Shown here: in pieces, positions 19,195 through 27,816 of the stretch
Layout of the letters: each line of letters starts with the position of its first letter
Numbering within the stretch: the stretch's first letter is position 1
Assembly: GCF_003054705.1 (NCBI RefSeq)
Contig: NZ_QAYX01000025.1
Location: 434,001 to 498,000 of the forward strand
DNA from: Opitutus sp. ER46
Lineage (GTDB): Bacteria; Verrucomicrobiota; Verrucomicrobiia; Opitutales; Opitutaceae
Reading direction: 5' to 3'
Length of the DNA: 64,000 nucleotides
Made by a program: the position numbers and the translations under genes
The notes under the pieces: model-generated
What the model saw: the letters and a program-made list of their open reading frames with translations, nothing else
Told to the model about the DNA's origin: nothing
Database searches by the model: none

Positions 19195-19218
19195 TCCCGC
19201 CGAGCCTCATCCGGAGGC

Positions 19219-19848
19219 TCAGCGGCCGCGGGTCGCGGGTTGTGCACTACTCGCCCAGCGGGAGAAGAGCCACGCGGCGGCCGTGCCGAGGACGAGGCCG
19301 ACCAGGGTGTCGGCGCCGGTGTGCTGTCGCAGCGCGAGGATCGAGACTAGGATCGTGACCGCCCAGGCGGAAACCAGGATGGTGCAGCCGGGAGACGAGC
19401 CGCGCGCATGCCGGCCACAGATGCCGTAGGTCGCGAAGATGGTGAGCGCCGAATGGAGGCAGGGCAGGCAATTGTTGGGGCCGTCCACCCGCTCGTAAAA
19501 GAAGGCGAGATACTCGGGCACGCGGCTCGGATCGGGACGGGCGCAGGCCGTGGGAAAGAGCAGGAAGGTGATCCATCCCACCGCGGCCATGCCCAGCAGG
19601 ACGACGGCGAAGCGTCGCACGGAACCAAGCTCCCGCAACGTGAACCACGGTAACGCGAGCAGCGCGAAGAGCGACAGGTACGGCCAGAGCCACTCGGGAT
19701 TGAACGGCACCAGGTCCCAAGACCAGCAATGCTCGCGCGTCACGGCCCGGGCCGCCCCGAGCCCCTGGGTGCCGTGGTACATGACGGTGGCGATGAGCCC
19801 GACGGTGCCACCATAGACCAAGCGGATCGTGAGCTCGCGCGCCTTCAT
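19219..19848 (-). CDS. PAP2-family membrane phosphatase (Aur1-like type)
   Basis: A 209-residue protein with about five or six membrane helices. Phosphatase motifs are NNCLPCLHSA (His132) and RQHTGADTLVG (Arg174, His176, Asp180), corresponding to the second and third PAP2 motifs in the arrangement of inositolphosphotransferase-like enzymes. It probably removes or transfers a phosphate on a lipid at the inner membrane. Its ATG overlaps the stop of the metallo-hydrolase gene by four bases (ATGA), so it is the last gene of a four-gene coupled operon starting at 22587. The substrate is not deducible. Confidence 0.82.
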   Translation of the reverse strand: MKARELTIRLVYGGTVGLIATVMYHGTQGLGAARAVTREHCWSWDLVPFNPEWLWPYLSLFALLALPWFTLRELGSVRRFAVVLLGMAAVGWITFLLFPTACARPDPSRVPEYLAFFYERVDGPNNCLPCLHSALTIFATYGICGRHARGSSPGCTILVSAWAVTILVSILALRQHTGADTLVGLVLGTAAAWLFSRWASSAQPATRGR

Positions 19849-20666
19849 CGCATCGGGCTCAGCTGGTTGAGCCGCGCGGCAACGCCGACGTCGTGGCAGG
19901 CGTGCAGTTCGTATTCACCCCGGGCATGCAGGGCGCGCAACCGGCCGACGGTCTGTCGGTACGCCCGACGATCCCACTGCAGCGCCATCGCAACCGGGAG
20001 GGGCTCAACGCCGTCGGTGATCTGGCACGCGCGCCAGTACGCATCGGCGGCATAGAGCAGCCGGCGGCCGCCCAGCGCGAAGCTGATGCCGAGCTGGCCC
20101 GGCGCGTGGCCGGGCAGATGCACCAGCCCGACGCTGCCATCGCCGAAGAGGTCGAATGTGGCCGAGGCGGAGGCTCGGCCTTCGAAAGCGCGCGCCGGCA
20201 CCAACCGGGCACGCTCCGGCAGCCAGTCGGGGACCGGATCGGCGAGAAACGCCGCCCGGACCTGGCGCCACGCGGGCAGCGCCCGGAGCGGCCGCAGCGC
20301 CTCCTCGTGGTGGTGAATCGTGGCCTGCGGAAATTCTGCGAGTCCACCCACGTGGTCGGCGTGGAAGTGGGTCACGATAAGGTGGCGGACCTCCCCGGCG
20401 GGAATGCCCGCGGCGGTGAGCGCCGCCGCCGCGGAGCCCGCCTCCTGGACCGGCGTGGACCAGCGGTACAACCGCGCGGGAAAGCGGCGGGTGGCGGCGT
20501 GAAACCGACCGCCGTATCCGGTATCCACCAACACCCAGCCTTCCCGGGTATGATGCAGGGCGAAGAACACCGCGGGGAAGCGCTCCAGCCGCCACGTGCG
20601 GCGGTCGACCATGGCCAGCAGTTGCCGGCACGAGCCGCCTTCGAAGGCCCGGATGGCGTCGATCAT
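19845..20666 (-). CDS. MBL-fold metallo-hydrolase
   Basis: A 273-residue metallo-beta-lactamase-fold hydrolase. The metal motif THFHADH (His100, His102, Asp104, His105) is complete; later ligands are the His in LPGHAPGQ and Asp in YAADAYW. The overall pattern is close to lactonase or thioesterase-like MBL proteins. There is no signal peptide, so it is cytoplasmic. The start ATG at 20666 overlaps the ketoacyl synthase stop (ATGA), and its stop overlaps the PAP2 start. Context suggests it hydrolyses a thioester, lactone or ester of the product of that synthase; this is inference. Confidence 0.85.
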   Translation of the reverse strand: MIDAIRAFEGGSCRQLLAMVDRRTWRLERFPAVFFALHHTREGWVLVDTGYGGRFHAATRRFPARLYRWSTPVQEAGSAAAALTAAGIPAGEVRHLIVTHFHADHVGGLAEFPQATIHHHEEALRPLRALPAWRQVRAAFLADPVPDWLPERARLVPARAFEGRASASATFDLFGDGSVGLVHLPGHAPGQLGISFALGGRRLLYAADAYWRACQITDGVEPLPVAMALQWDRRAYRQTVGRLRALHARGEYELHACHDVGVAARLNQLSPMR

Positions 20667-21643
20667 AGGGTGATCAATGCCGCCGCCTGGGTGTAGCCCG
20701 CGGCGGTGCCGACGAGCAGCACCGGCGCTCCCGGGGCGAGCTGGCGGCGCACGCGGTTCAGGACGAAGGGAATGCCCGCGGCGACCACGTTGCCGTGTTC
20801 CGCGACCGACACGTGAAAGCGGGCCGGCGGCACGCCCAGCCGCCGGCGCATGAACTCCAACGCGGGCCCCGATGCCTGGTGGGGCACCACCTCGAGGCCA
20901 TCGAGGGTACGGCCGGCGCGGGCGAGCACGCGGGTGAGCATGGGCGGGAACAACTTGCTCGCGAGCCGGTGCACCGCCTTGCCATCCATGTGAAACTGAT
21001 ACGCCGCGTGCTCCGCCGGCGTGTAGCGGAACGGCGGAATCCGGTGGCCGCCGGCGCGGACTTCGCACAGGTGTGCGCCCTCGGCATAGGTCTCGAAGGC
21101 AAACTCGCAATCGACGGGCTCGTCGCGGGCCCCGAGCACAAAGGCCGCGGCGGCATCGCCCATCAGGCACGCGCTTTCGGGTTCATCCCAGTTTACGCCC
21201 TGCAGTGGGGTCTCGACGCAGACCACCAGGGCGGTGCGAGCCGCGCCGGTGGCAAACAGTCCGTTGACCACGTTCAGCGCCGCCACAAAGCCGAGGCAGC
21301 TGGCGTGCACGTCCAAACTCGGGATGCCCCGGGCCTCGGCCCCGAGGGTCTCCTGCACGAGGGCCGCGTTGCACGGGATCGGCTGTTGCACGCAGAGACT
21401 GGCATCGACGATCAGGTCGACGTCCGCCAGCGACTTGCCGGCATCGGCGAGCGCGCCGCGGCAGACCTTGACGGTGAGTTCGCGACTCTCGGCGGGGCCG
21501 GAGCACTGGTGCCGCCGCCAGACGCCGGTGTGGTCTGCGGTCCATCCCGGCTCCAGTCCCAGGCGCTCGTCCAGCTCCTGCGCGAGCACCTGCGTCTGCG
21601 GCAGGGCGCCGTGTGATCCAAGAATGCGGAAGTACTGCTTCAT
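20663..21643 (-). CDS. 3-oxoacyl-ACP synthase III family protein
   Basis: A 326-residue thiolase-fold condensing enzyme. The catalytic triad is readable: Cys116 in VHASCLGF, His255 in VPHQAS and Asn285 in EHGNVVAAG. It resembles FabH/OleA-type enzymes that condense two acyl groups or prime a chain. Primary-metabolism FabH normally sits with other fab genes; here the neighbours are a short-chain reductase, a metallo-hydrolase and a PAP2 protein, so a specialised lipid is likely. The start ATG overlaps the reductase stop (ATGA). Confidence 0.88.
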   Translation of the reverse strand: MKQYFRILGSHGALPQTQVLAQELDERLGLEPGWTADHTGVWRRHQCSGPAESRELTVKVCRGALADAGKSLADVDLIVDASLCVQQPIPCNAALVQETLGAEARGIPSLDVHASCLGFVAALNVVNGLFATGAARTALVVCVETPLQGVNWDEPESACLMGDAAAAFVLGARDEPVDCEFAFETYAEGAHLCEVRAGGHRIPPFRYTPAEHAAYQFHMDGKAVHRLASKLFPPMLTRVLARAGRTLDGLEVVPHQASGPALEFMRRRLGVPPARFHVSVAEHGNVVAAGIPFVLNRVRRQLAPGAPVLLVGTAAGYTQAAALITL

Positions 21644-22587
21644 CGGGAAGAGGTTTGCTGCCAGTGGCGCACGAATCGGTCGACGCCCTCGTCGAGCCCA
21701 ACGGCGGGCGGGCCGAGATCGTGGAGGGCCTTGCTGACGTCGAATGTTTTCGAATACGCAAACACGCTAACGCCGAACCGCGTGAGCGGCGGTTCGCCGA
21801 GGAAGGGGAGCGCGCCGTACACCGCCTCGATGGCGGTGGCGAAGGCCATGGCGCGCCCGACCGGCACCTTCCGGCGGGGGGCCGGCAGGTGCAGCCGGGC
21901 GAATACCGTCCCGAGAAACTCGAGGATGGGCACCGGCTGGTTGTTGGTCAGAACGTACAGACCCGAGGCCCGCGTTTCCACGATCCGCAGCAGGTACGCG
22001 ACGAGCGTCTCGATGTAGATCAGGTCGCCCCAGACCGGTTGGTCCGACTCGATCAGCGGCAGGCGGCCCGCCGCAGCGGCGCGCAGGATCCGGGGGAAGA
22101 CGACGGTGTCCCCCGGACCGAACACCGCCCGCGGGCGCACGATGCACCAGGAACCACGGTAGGCCTGCACGACGCGCTCGGCCTCCCGCTTGGTCTCGGC
22201 GTAGGTGTTGATCGGGTGCGGCGGCAACGGGCTGGCCTCCGTCAGCCCGAACTGGTGCGACTGGTCGTACATCACGGCCGTCGTCGAAAGGTGCACGAGA
22301 TGCGGCCGGCCGTGGCGCTCGCAGAAATCCACCACGTGGCGGGTCGCCTCGACATTCTGGCGCTCAAATTCCCGGCGCGTGCCCCAGGGCGAGGAGCGCG
22401 CGGCGGCGTGAAGGACGACGTCCGGCGCAAACTCAAAATCGCAGCCGGCGGTGAGGTCGCCCGGGACGTAGCCGGGGGCGGCGAGCGGGCGCCGGCCCGT
22501 GGCCAGGACTTCGTGCCCCTGGCGCGCGGCGGCCTGCCACACGGCGCCACCGATGAAACCAGACGCTCCGGTGACCAGAATTTTCAT
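21640..22587 (-). CDS. NAD(P)-dependent epimerase/dehydratase (3-beta-HSD/OleD-like)
   Basis: A 315-residue extended short-chain dehydrogenase. The cofactor motif is GASGFIG (residues 7-13) and the catalytic pair is Tyr129/Lys133 (NTYAETK), with STTAVMY supplying the Ser/Thr. Members of this group reduce beta-keto or sterol-like substrates (for example OleD). It is the first gene of the coupled operon reductase - ketoacyl synthase - MBL - PAP2, so it may reduce the synthase product. The ATG at 22587 directly precedes the Rossmann strand; the longer open frame upstream is non-coding in style. Confidence 0.87.
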   Translation of the reverse strand: MKILVTGASGFIGGAVWQAAARQGHEVLATGRRPLAAPGYVPGDLTAGCDFEFAPDVVLHAAARSSPWGTRREFERQNVEATRHVVDFCERHGRPHLVHLSTTAVMYDQSHQFGLTEASPLPPHPINTYAETKREAERVVQAYRGSWCIVRPRAVFGPGDTVVFPRILRAAAAGRLPLIESDQPVWGDLIYIETLVAYLLRIVETRASGLYVLTNNQPVPILEFLGTVFARLHLPAPRRKVPVGRAMAFATAIEAVYGALPFLGEPPLTRFGVSVFAYSKTFDVSKALHDLGPPAVGLDEGVDRFVRHWQQTSSR

Positions 22588-22757
22588 GGGTGGGGCAGGA
22601 CGTGAAGGGGAGGATTGGATACGGAGGCGGGACGGGGGCCGAGTTAGCGGAAACGCGGAAAAGCGGTCAAGGTGATGGGCCGTCGACAATTTCGATGCGT
22701 GCCATCGGCAGTTTCGATTAGCGCGCCGCGCCCCGGATCGTCTACGGTGGCGGCCGC

Positions 22758-23891
22758 ATGCACGTCCTGGTCCTCGGTTCCCGCGCGCCCATCGCCGCCG
22801 ATCTCGCCCGCGCCCTTGCGGCGGCCGGGCACCGGGTGTGGCTCGCCGACAGTGCGTGGGTGCCGGTTGCGGGAGGAGTTGGCGGCGTGGCGGGGCACGT
22901 GCGGCTGCCGGCCCCCCGGAGGCAGTTTGGGCTGTTTCGGCGGCGCCTCGCCGAACTGTGTGCCGCACGGGCAATCGACGTGGTGATCCCGGTGTCGGAG
23001 GAGGTCTTCTGGCTCACCGCGGCGGCGGATGCGTTGCCCGCGGGCACGCAGGCGCGGACGAGTTCGCTGGCCGTGCTGGCCGAGCTGCATGACAAGGCGC
23101 GGTTCGCGGGGCTGGCGGCACAACTGGGGTACGGCGCCGAAACGAATGTGGAACTGCGTTCCGCGGCTGACCTGGCGGCCGTGGCAAATCCGGAGTCGTT
23201 CGTCTTCAAGCCCGTGTTCTCGCGCTTCGCTTCCCGGGTGTTGATTCGACCTTCGCGCGCGCGCGTCGCGCGGCTGCGGCCAAGTGCCGCCGATCCGTGG
23301 CTGGCGCAGTCGTTCGTGGCCGGTCGGGAACTCTGCGCCTACAACGTGGCGGACCGCGGCCGGCTGCTGCTGCACGTGGCGTATGAGCCCGCCTTCCGTT
23401 TCGGGGTCGGCGCGAGCGTCTACTTCTCCCCCGTGACCAGCGCCCCCCTGCGCCTGCTCTGTGAACGGTTCATCGCGGCGACGGGGTTCACGGGGCAGAT
23501 CAGCTTCGACGTGATCGACGCGGGCGATCGATTGGTGGCGCTGGAGTGCAATCCCCGCGGAACCAGCGGGGTCCATTTGGCGGTTCAGGCGCCGGACGCG
23601 CTCGCGGCCGCGCTGTTGGGCGAGGCGGGGCCGGTGGGGCCAACGACGTTCATGCCCGAGCCGCGCATGCTGCTCCTGCCGCTGCTGTTGCAGTCACCGG
23701 GACTGGTCCTGAGGGCGCGCGGGCGCGATGCCCTGGCCGGGGCGCGGGACGCGCTGGCGGTCGCGGGCGTCTCGCCTGGGCGGCAGTTGGGCGCGTTGGC
23801 GGAGATGGCGGTGCGCGCGCTTGGCGCCGGGCTGGGCCTGACGCGGGCAACCACCGCCGACATCGAGTGGAACGGAGAGGAAATCGCGTGA
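22758..23891 (+). CDS. ATP-grasp domain protein
   Basis: A 377-residue protein with an N-terminal pre-ATP-grasp Rossmann part (MHVLVLGSRAPIAADLARAL) and an ATP-grasp fold. ATP- and metal-binding elements are visible as SFVFKPVFSRF, GRELCAYNV and ALECNPRGTSG (Glu and Asn for Mg). Such enzymes ligate a carboxylate to an amine or thiol. It is divergent from the reductase operon (170-base spacer) and its stop overlaps the GTG of the acyltransferase-like gene (GTGA), so these two are coupled. The substrates are unknown. Confidence 0.82.
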   Translation: MHVLVLGSRAPIAADLARALAAAGHRVWLADSAWVPVAGGVGGVAGHVRLPAPRRQFGLFRRRLAELCAARAIDVVIPVSEEVFWLTAAADALPAGTQARTSSLAVLAELHDKARFAGLAAQLGYGAETNVELRSAADLAAVANPESFVFKPVFSRFASRVLIRPSRARVARLRPSAADPWLAQSFVAGRELCAYNVADRGRLLLHVAYEPAFRFGVGASVYFSPVTSAPLRLLCERFIAATGFTGQISFDVIDAGDRLVALECNPRGTSGVHLAVQAPDALAAALLGEAGPVGPTTFMPEPRMLLLPLLLQSPGLVLRARGRDALAGARDALAVAGVSPGRQLGALAEMAVRALGAGLGLTRATTADIEWNGEEIA

Positions 23892-25006
23892 ACGCCGATC
23901 TCGGCACCGAGGCGTCGTGGCAGCGGTTCCTCACCGCCGGGTTGCTGGGCGGTGTTTCGCTGGTGAGCAACGCGGACGTGGAGGTGGCCGCGTGGTCCGT
24001 GGGGCAGGAGCCGGTGCCGCTCGTCATCAACCGCCGCGGCGACCGCGACTGCAGTTGGGTCGCCAGCTTGCGGAACGCCTACGGTCCCTATGCGCGGGCG
24101 GAGACGGACATCGTGAAGATGAGTCGGTGGGTGCGGCCGTGGTATCTCGCAGGCTCGCTCGCCGCGGAACGACTGCTCGCCGCGGGCGGGCTCGCGGGGG
24201 GCGCTTACCTCAACAACTGGATGCTCGCGACGAACCTGTATCGCACGGAGTTCTCCGCCGCTGCCGTGCTGGCCGGACTCGATGACCTCGTACGTGCGGT
24301 GGACGGACTGCCGATTGTGATCCGGTCGCTCACGCCGCCGCTGCATGCGACCTTGATCCAGGAACTCGCGGCGGCTGGCTTCCTGCTGCTGCCTTCGCGG
24401 CAGGTGTGGATCGTGGACGACCCGGCGTCGGGCGAATGGCGCACGCACCGGGATCCTCGCCGCGATCTCGAGCTGGCGCGGAGCACGGCGTCGCAATGGG
24501 CGTGGGTTCCGGAGGCGGACTTCACGCCGGAGGACTACGCGCAGGCGTGGCGGTTGTACCAGCGGCTGTACCGGGAACGTTATCCGCGTTTCAATCCAGA
24601 CTACACCGCCGAGCTTTTGCGGCTGGGGGCGGCCACGGGGTTCCTCGAGATCCACGGATTGCGCCGTGCGGAGGGCGGTCCCTTGGTGGGATTCGTGGGC
24701 ATGGCGCATCGCGGGGCGCAATCCTGCACGCCTTTGCTCGGATACGACATTGATGCGCCGGCGTCACTAGGGCTGTACCGCCGCTTGATGCTGCGGGCGT
24801 TTCTCACCTGCGAACGCCGGCAGTCCCGCTTTCACTGCAGCGCTGGCGCGGGAAGCTTTAAGTACAACCGGGGGGCGCGCGCCTCCGTGGAGTACGCGGC
24901 GGTCTGGGCCAATCACCTGCCGGCCTACCGGCGGGCTGGGTTGAGAACGCTCAGCCGCGTGGTCATGGCCAGCGTGGTGCCGTATCTCGAGACGCATCGC
25001 TGCTGA
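23888..25006 (+). CDS. GNAT-superfamily (BioF2/FemAB-like) acyltransferase
   Basis: A 372-residue protein starting at GTG 23888, overlapping the ATP-grasp stop. The C-terminal half (about 230-345) has the double-GNAT pattern with YQRLYRERYPRFNPDY, a hydrophobic strand LVGFVGMAHRG and FHCSAGAGSFKYNRGA, typical of the Acetyltransf_6 group. It may transfer an acyl or aminoacyl group to the product of its ATP-grasp partner. No signal peptide is present. The family is moderately clear, the function is unknown. Confidence 0.72.
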   Translation: MNADLGTEASWQRFLTAGLLGGVSLVSNADVEVAAWSVGQEPVPLVINRRGDRDCSWVASLRNAYGPYARAETDIVKMSRWVRPWYLAGSLAAERLLAAGGLAGGAYLNNWMLATNLYRTEFSAAAVLAGLDDLVRAVDGLPIVIRSLTPPLHATLIQELAAAGFLLLPSRQVWIVDDPASGEWRTHRDPRRDLELARSTASQWAWVPEADFTPEDYAQAWRLYQRLYRERYPRFNPDYTAELLRLGAATGFLEIHGLRRAEGGPLVGFVGMAHRGAQSCTPLLGYDIDAPASLGLYRRLMLRAFLTCERRQSRFHCSAGAGSFKYNRGARASVEYAAVWANHLPAYRRAGLRTLSRVVMASVVPYLETHRC

Positions 25007-25090
25007 TGTGTGGCTTGCCGGGAAGAGTGGCGGATGGCGTTCACGGGGGAGGGACTCCCCCTTGGTAACTTTACCGAGCGAGGGCGGTTG

Positions 25091-26407
25091 ATGATGGAGC
25101 ACATGATCACGCGCCTCTTCTCCTTCCTTGTTTTGATATCGGTGGCTTCGCTGGCGGCGGCGGCCGATGGTTCAACCTGGCTCGTGGCGGTCGACCTCTG
25201 GGGAAATCCGCGCTACCAGACGTTGAATCTGCAGCCGGCCACCCTGGACGGGCGTTTCGTGGGCGATCTCGATGGCGACCCGCTGCGCGGCGGCACCGCG
25301 GCGCAGGCGATCGAATTCACGGCCAGGAAAGGCGAAGCCACCTTCGTCTTCACCGGCACGGTCGACGGCGAACGCATCGCGGGCACCGCGCAGTTACCGG
25401 ATCCCAACGACGCCGGAAGACAGGTCCGCCATGCCTTCACCGCCCGGAAATTGCCGGCGCGGGCGGATTCCCTCCCCCAGCGCCACGAATATCTGCCGGA
25501 GGACTTCAGCAACGAATTCAGCCCGCATCGGGCGCCCGTGTTGACGGTGTGGCCGGGCGACACCGTTGCCACGAAGACGATCGATTCGGGAGGCCTCGAC
25601 GAGCATGGGCGCACCCGTTCCCTCTACGGCAATCCCCAGACGGGGCCCTTCTTCGTCATGACCGCGCAGCCGGGCGACACGCTGGCGGTGACGCTGGTCC
25701 GCGTCCGGTTGAACCGGGATTTTGCCGACAGCCTCGACGACCTTGTCGGACGCATCCGAACCCCTGCGCTGGCCTCCCGGGCCGCAGGGCTGGGCAAGCG
25801 CGTGCGGTGGAAACTCGATCGTGCGTCGGGGCTCGCGACGCCGGCCGCGGTAGATGCGCCGGGGTTGCAGGGCTTCGGCGTGCCGGTGCGCCCCATGCTC
25901 GGCGGCCTGGCGCTGGCACCGGGATTCGGCGCCGCACCGCTTTCGAGCGGCGACACCGGACGCACCGGCGGCAATATGGATTTCAACGGGGTTGTGGAGG
26001 GCAACACCGTCTACTTGCCGGTGCAGCAGCCGGGCGCCCTGCTCTACTTGGGGGATGCGCACGCCCTGCAGGGGGACGGCGAGACGACGCAATGGGCGCT
26101 GGAAACGTCCATGGACGTCGAATTCCGGGTCGAGGTGATCAAGGGGAAGTCGATTCAAACGCCGCGCGTGGAGTCGCCGACGGAGCTCATGGTGCTGGGG
26201 CAGGCGGGCTCACTCGACGACGCCCTGCGGCAGGCGACCGACGGCATCATCCAGTGGCTGCAAAAGGACTATGGCTTGTCGCTGTCGGAGAGCGCTCAGG
26301 TTCTGGGAACGTCGGTTCGTTACAGCGTGGCCAATCTGGCGGGCCGAAGTGTGGGAGTGGCCGCCAGGATCGCGAAGTCCGACCTGTCATCGCTCGAGCG
26401 ACGGTAG
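25091..26407 (+). CDS. Exported acetamidase/formamidase family protein
   Basis: A 438-residue protein with a signal peptide (MITRLFSFLVLISVASLAAAAD). A N-terminal ~110-residue beta-rich extension precedes the FmdA/AmdA fold, recognisable by VWPGDTVATKTIDSGG, TGPFFVMTAQPGDTLAV, GGNMDFNGVVEGNTVYLPV and PGALLYLGDAHALQGDGE. These enzymes hydrolyse short amides; the exported form with an extra N-terminal domain is less usual. Start codons at 25091, 25094 and 25103 all give the signal peptide. It follows the acyltransferase by 84 bases on the same strand. Confidence 0.85.
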   Translation: MMEHMITRLFSFLVLISVASLAAAADGSTWLVAVDLWGNPRYQTLNLQPATLDGRFVGDLDGDPLRGGTAAQAIEFTARKGEATFVFTGTVDGERIAGTAQLPDPNDAGRQVRHAFTARKLPARADSLPQRHEYLPEDFSNEFSPHRAPVLTVWPGDTVATKTIDSGGLDEHGRTRSLYGNPQTGPFFVMTAQPGDTLAVTLVRVRLNRDFADSLDDLVGRIRTPALASRAAGLGKRVRWKLDRASGLATPAAVDAPGLQGFGVPVRPMLGGLALAPGFGAAPLSSGDTGRTGGNMDFNGVVEGNTVYLPVQQPGALLYLGDAHALQGDGETTQWALETSMDVEFRVEVIKGKSIQTPRVESPTELMVLGQAGSLDDALRQATDGIIQWLQKDYGLSLSESAQVLGTSVRYSVANLAGRSVGVAARIAKSDLSSLERR

Positions 26408-26490
26408 CCACCTCTCATGCCCCGACGGTCTGCTCGGCCGCTGCGCGTCCCGTGACTCTTAGCTTGGGCTTCGCGCCGCCGACCGCCGCG

Positions 26491-26781
26491 CTAAGCCGCG
26501 CGGAGGAAATGGAGCATCTCGACGCTCGGGTCGCGCGCCCAAGGCGTGCGCTGGACCAAGCGAAAGCCGCCCGACGAATACATGCGTTGTGCCGGCGCGA
26601 AGAAGGGCAGGGCGAGCGTGGAAACGTGGATCTCCGCGACCTTTCTCTCCACGAGGCGGAGGAGAATTTCCTGTAGCTGGAGCCGGCCGTAGCCGAGTCC
26701 TTGATACGCGGGCCGGATGCAGTTGTGGCCGATGCGGGCAGATTGAGGGGCGGCGCGGGGGTCGAACGAGCCGAAGCCCAC
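26491..26781 (-). pseudogene. GNAT acetyltransferase remnant lacking its N-terminus
   Basis: Ninety-six residues from a GTG carry the C-terminal half of a GNAT domain: VGFGSFD, then RIGHNCIRPAYQGLGYGRLQ (acetyl-CoA loop pattern Q-x-x-G-x-G) and FFAPAQRMYSSGGFRLVQRT. A complete GNAT domain needs about 50-60 more residues before VGFGSFD. The frame upstream (toward 26880) reads AIHETL but then loses similarity and offers no start. The gene therefore looks 5'-truncated, perhaps by arrival of the neighbouring gene at 26898. Confidence 0.55.
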
Positions 26782-26897
26782 GAGCGTCTCGTGGATCGCG
26801 CTTCGGTGCTTCCGTGCAGGCGAGCCGACCGCGCGCCGCGGCCGAGACTGCCCTTTTCAGGCTCGTGCCGGCAGGGTTGGGGCGCGAGGCTCTCGCG

Positions 26898-27749
26898 ATG
26901 CGTTCGGTGCTGCTGCTGCTGCTCATGATTCCGGTGCCTGGTGCCGCCGCGACCGCTCCGGGGCTGGCGGATTCGGCGGCCGTCGGTCGCGGCCCGGTGG
27001 CGCCGAGCCCGCGGGCCGAGATCAAGCTGTCGGACGACCTCGTGCTCCGCGAAATCGGCGACGGCGCGTTCGTCGTCGCGCACCGATTCCCCGGGCTCTG
27101 CAACTCCGCGCTCGTCGAGATGGCGGATGGCACGCTGGTGCTCGCCGGGACCCCGTGCACCGCGGACGCGACGCGTGAGCTGCTGCGCTGGGCACGGGCG
27201 CGCTGGGGAGAGCGCCGCGTCGTCGCGATCAACAACGGCTATCATTACGACAATCTCGGCGGCAACGAGGCGCTCCTGGCCGCCGGCGTCGCGGTGTACG
27301 GCTCCGACCTGACGGTGCGGCTGCTCGCGGAACGCGGCGAGGCGACGCGTGCGCTCACGTTGCGGCTCATCGGCGGCGAGACCTCGCGGTGCTACCGGGC
27401 GCTCGCGGAACAGCGGTACCATGCGCCCGATCATGTGTTCCGCGCGGCCGACGGGCTGACGCTGATGTTCGGCGGCGAGCAGGTCCGGGTGATCTACCCC
27501 GGTCCCACGCAGGCGCCCGACAAGGTGCTCATCTATTTTCCCGCCCGGAAGCTCCTGTATGGCGGCTGCGCGCTGATCGGTGGCCCGCGGCTGGGCAACA
27601 TGGCGGAGGCCAACGTGAGCTCATGGCTGGCTGCGGTGCGCGATCTGCGCGCGCTCGCGGTCGAAGTCGCGATCCCGGCGCACAGCCCGAACCTCGCGCC
27701 CACCGTTCTCGCCAACACTGAAGCCCTCCTCGCGGCCGCCAGCCGGTGA
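26898..27749 (+). CDS. Exported MBL-fold protein with altered metal site
   Basis: A 283-residue protein with a signal peptide (MRSVLLLLLMIPVPGAAATA). The fold matches class B beta-lactamases: NNGYHYDNLGGNEAL (112-126) replaces HxHxDH, and IYPGPTQAPDKVLIYFP (199-215) replaces PGPGHTPDN. LLYGGCALIG holds Cys224, and IPAHSP holds His262. The Zn2-type ligands Asp118, Cys224 and His262 are kept, while two of three Zn1-type ligands are Gly114 and Gln205; His116 remains. This resembles the mono-zinc arrangement of subclass B2 without its asparagine. Beta-lactam hydrolysis cannot be claimed. Confidence 0.75.
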   Translation: MRSVLLLLLMIPVPGAAATAPGLADSAAVGRGPVAPSPRAEIKLSDDLVLREIGDGAFVVAHRFPGLCNSALVEMADGTLVLAGTPCTADATRELLRWARARWGERRVVAINNGYHYDNLGGNEALLAAGVAVYGSDLTVRLLAERGEATRALTLRLIGGETSRCYRALAEQRYHAPDHVFRAADGLTLMFGGEQVRVIYPGPTQAPDKVLIYFPARKLLYGGCALIGGPRLGNMAEANVSSWLAAVRDLRALAVEVAIPAHSPNLAPTVLANTEALLAAASR

Positions 27750-27816
27750 GCCGGCGCGGCGCCATCGCGTCCGCTCCAATCAAGTCCCAATCGCCCCACC
27801 GAAGGACCCGGGGGTA

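Larger units (their letters stand above)
18932..19218. other. Intergenic stretch with repeats, no gene seen
   Basis: Together with the terminator, this makes 338 bases without a coding region between tRNA-Arg and the 3' end of the PAP2 gene. It holds palindrome copy 1 (18936-18958), about 135 bases in which I see nothing, and then the lead-plus-triple-repeat element at 19095-19194. Confidence 0.7.

Noticed and set aside
20663-22587. Complete ole (olefin) biosynthesis cluster
   Set aside because: Only OleA-like and OleD-like proteins are present; OleB and OleC partners are absent.
26898-27749. Beta-lactam resistance gene
   Set aside because: Two of three Zn1 ligands are replaced and first-shell residues differ; resistance cannot be supported from fold alone.
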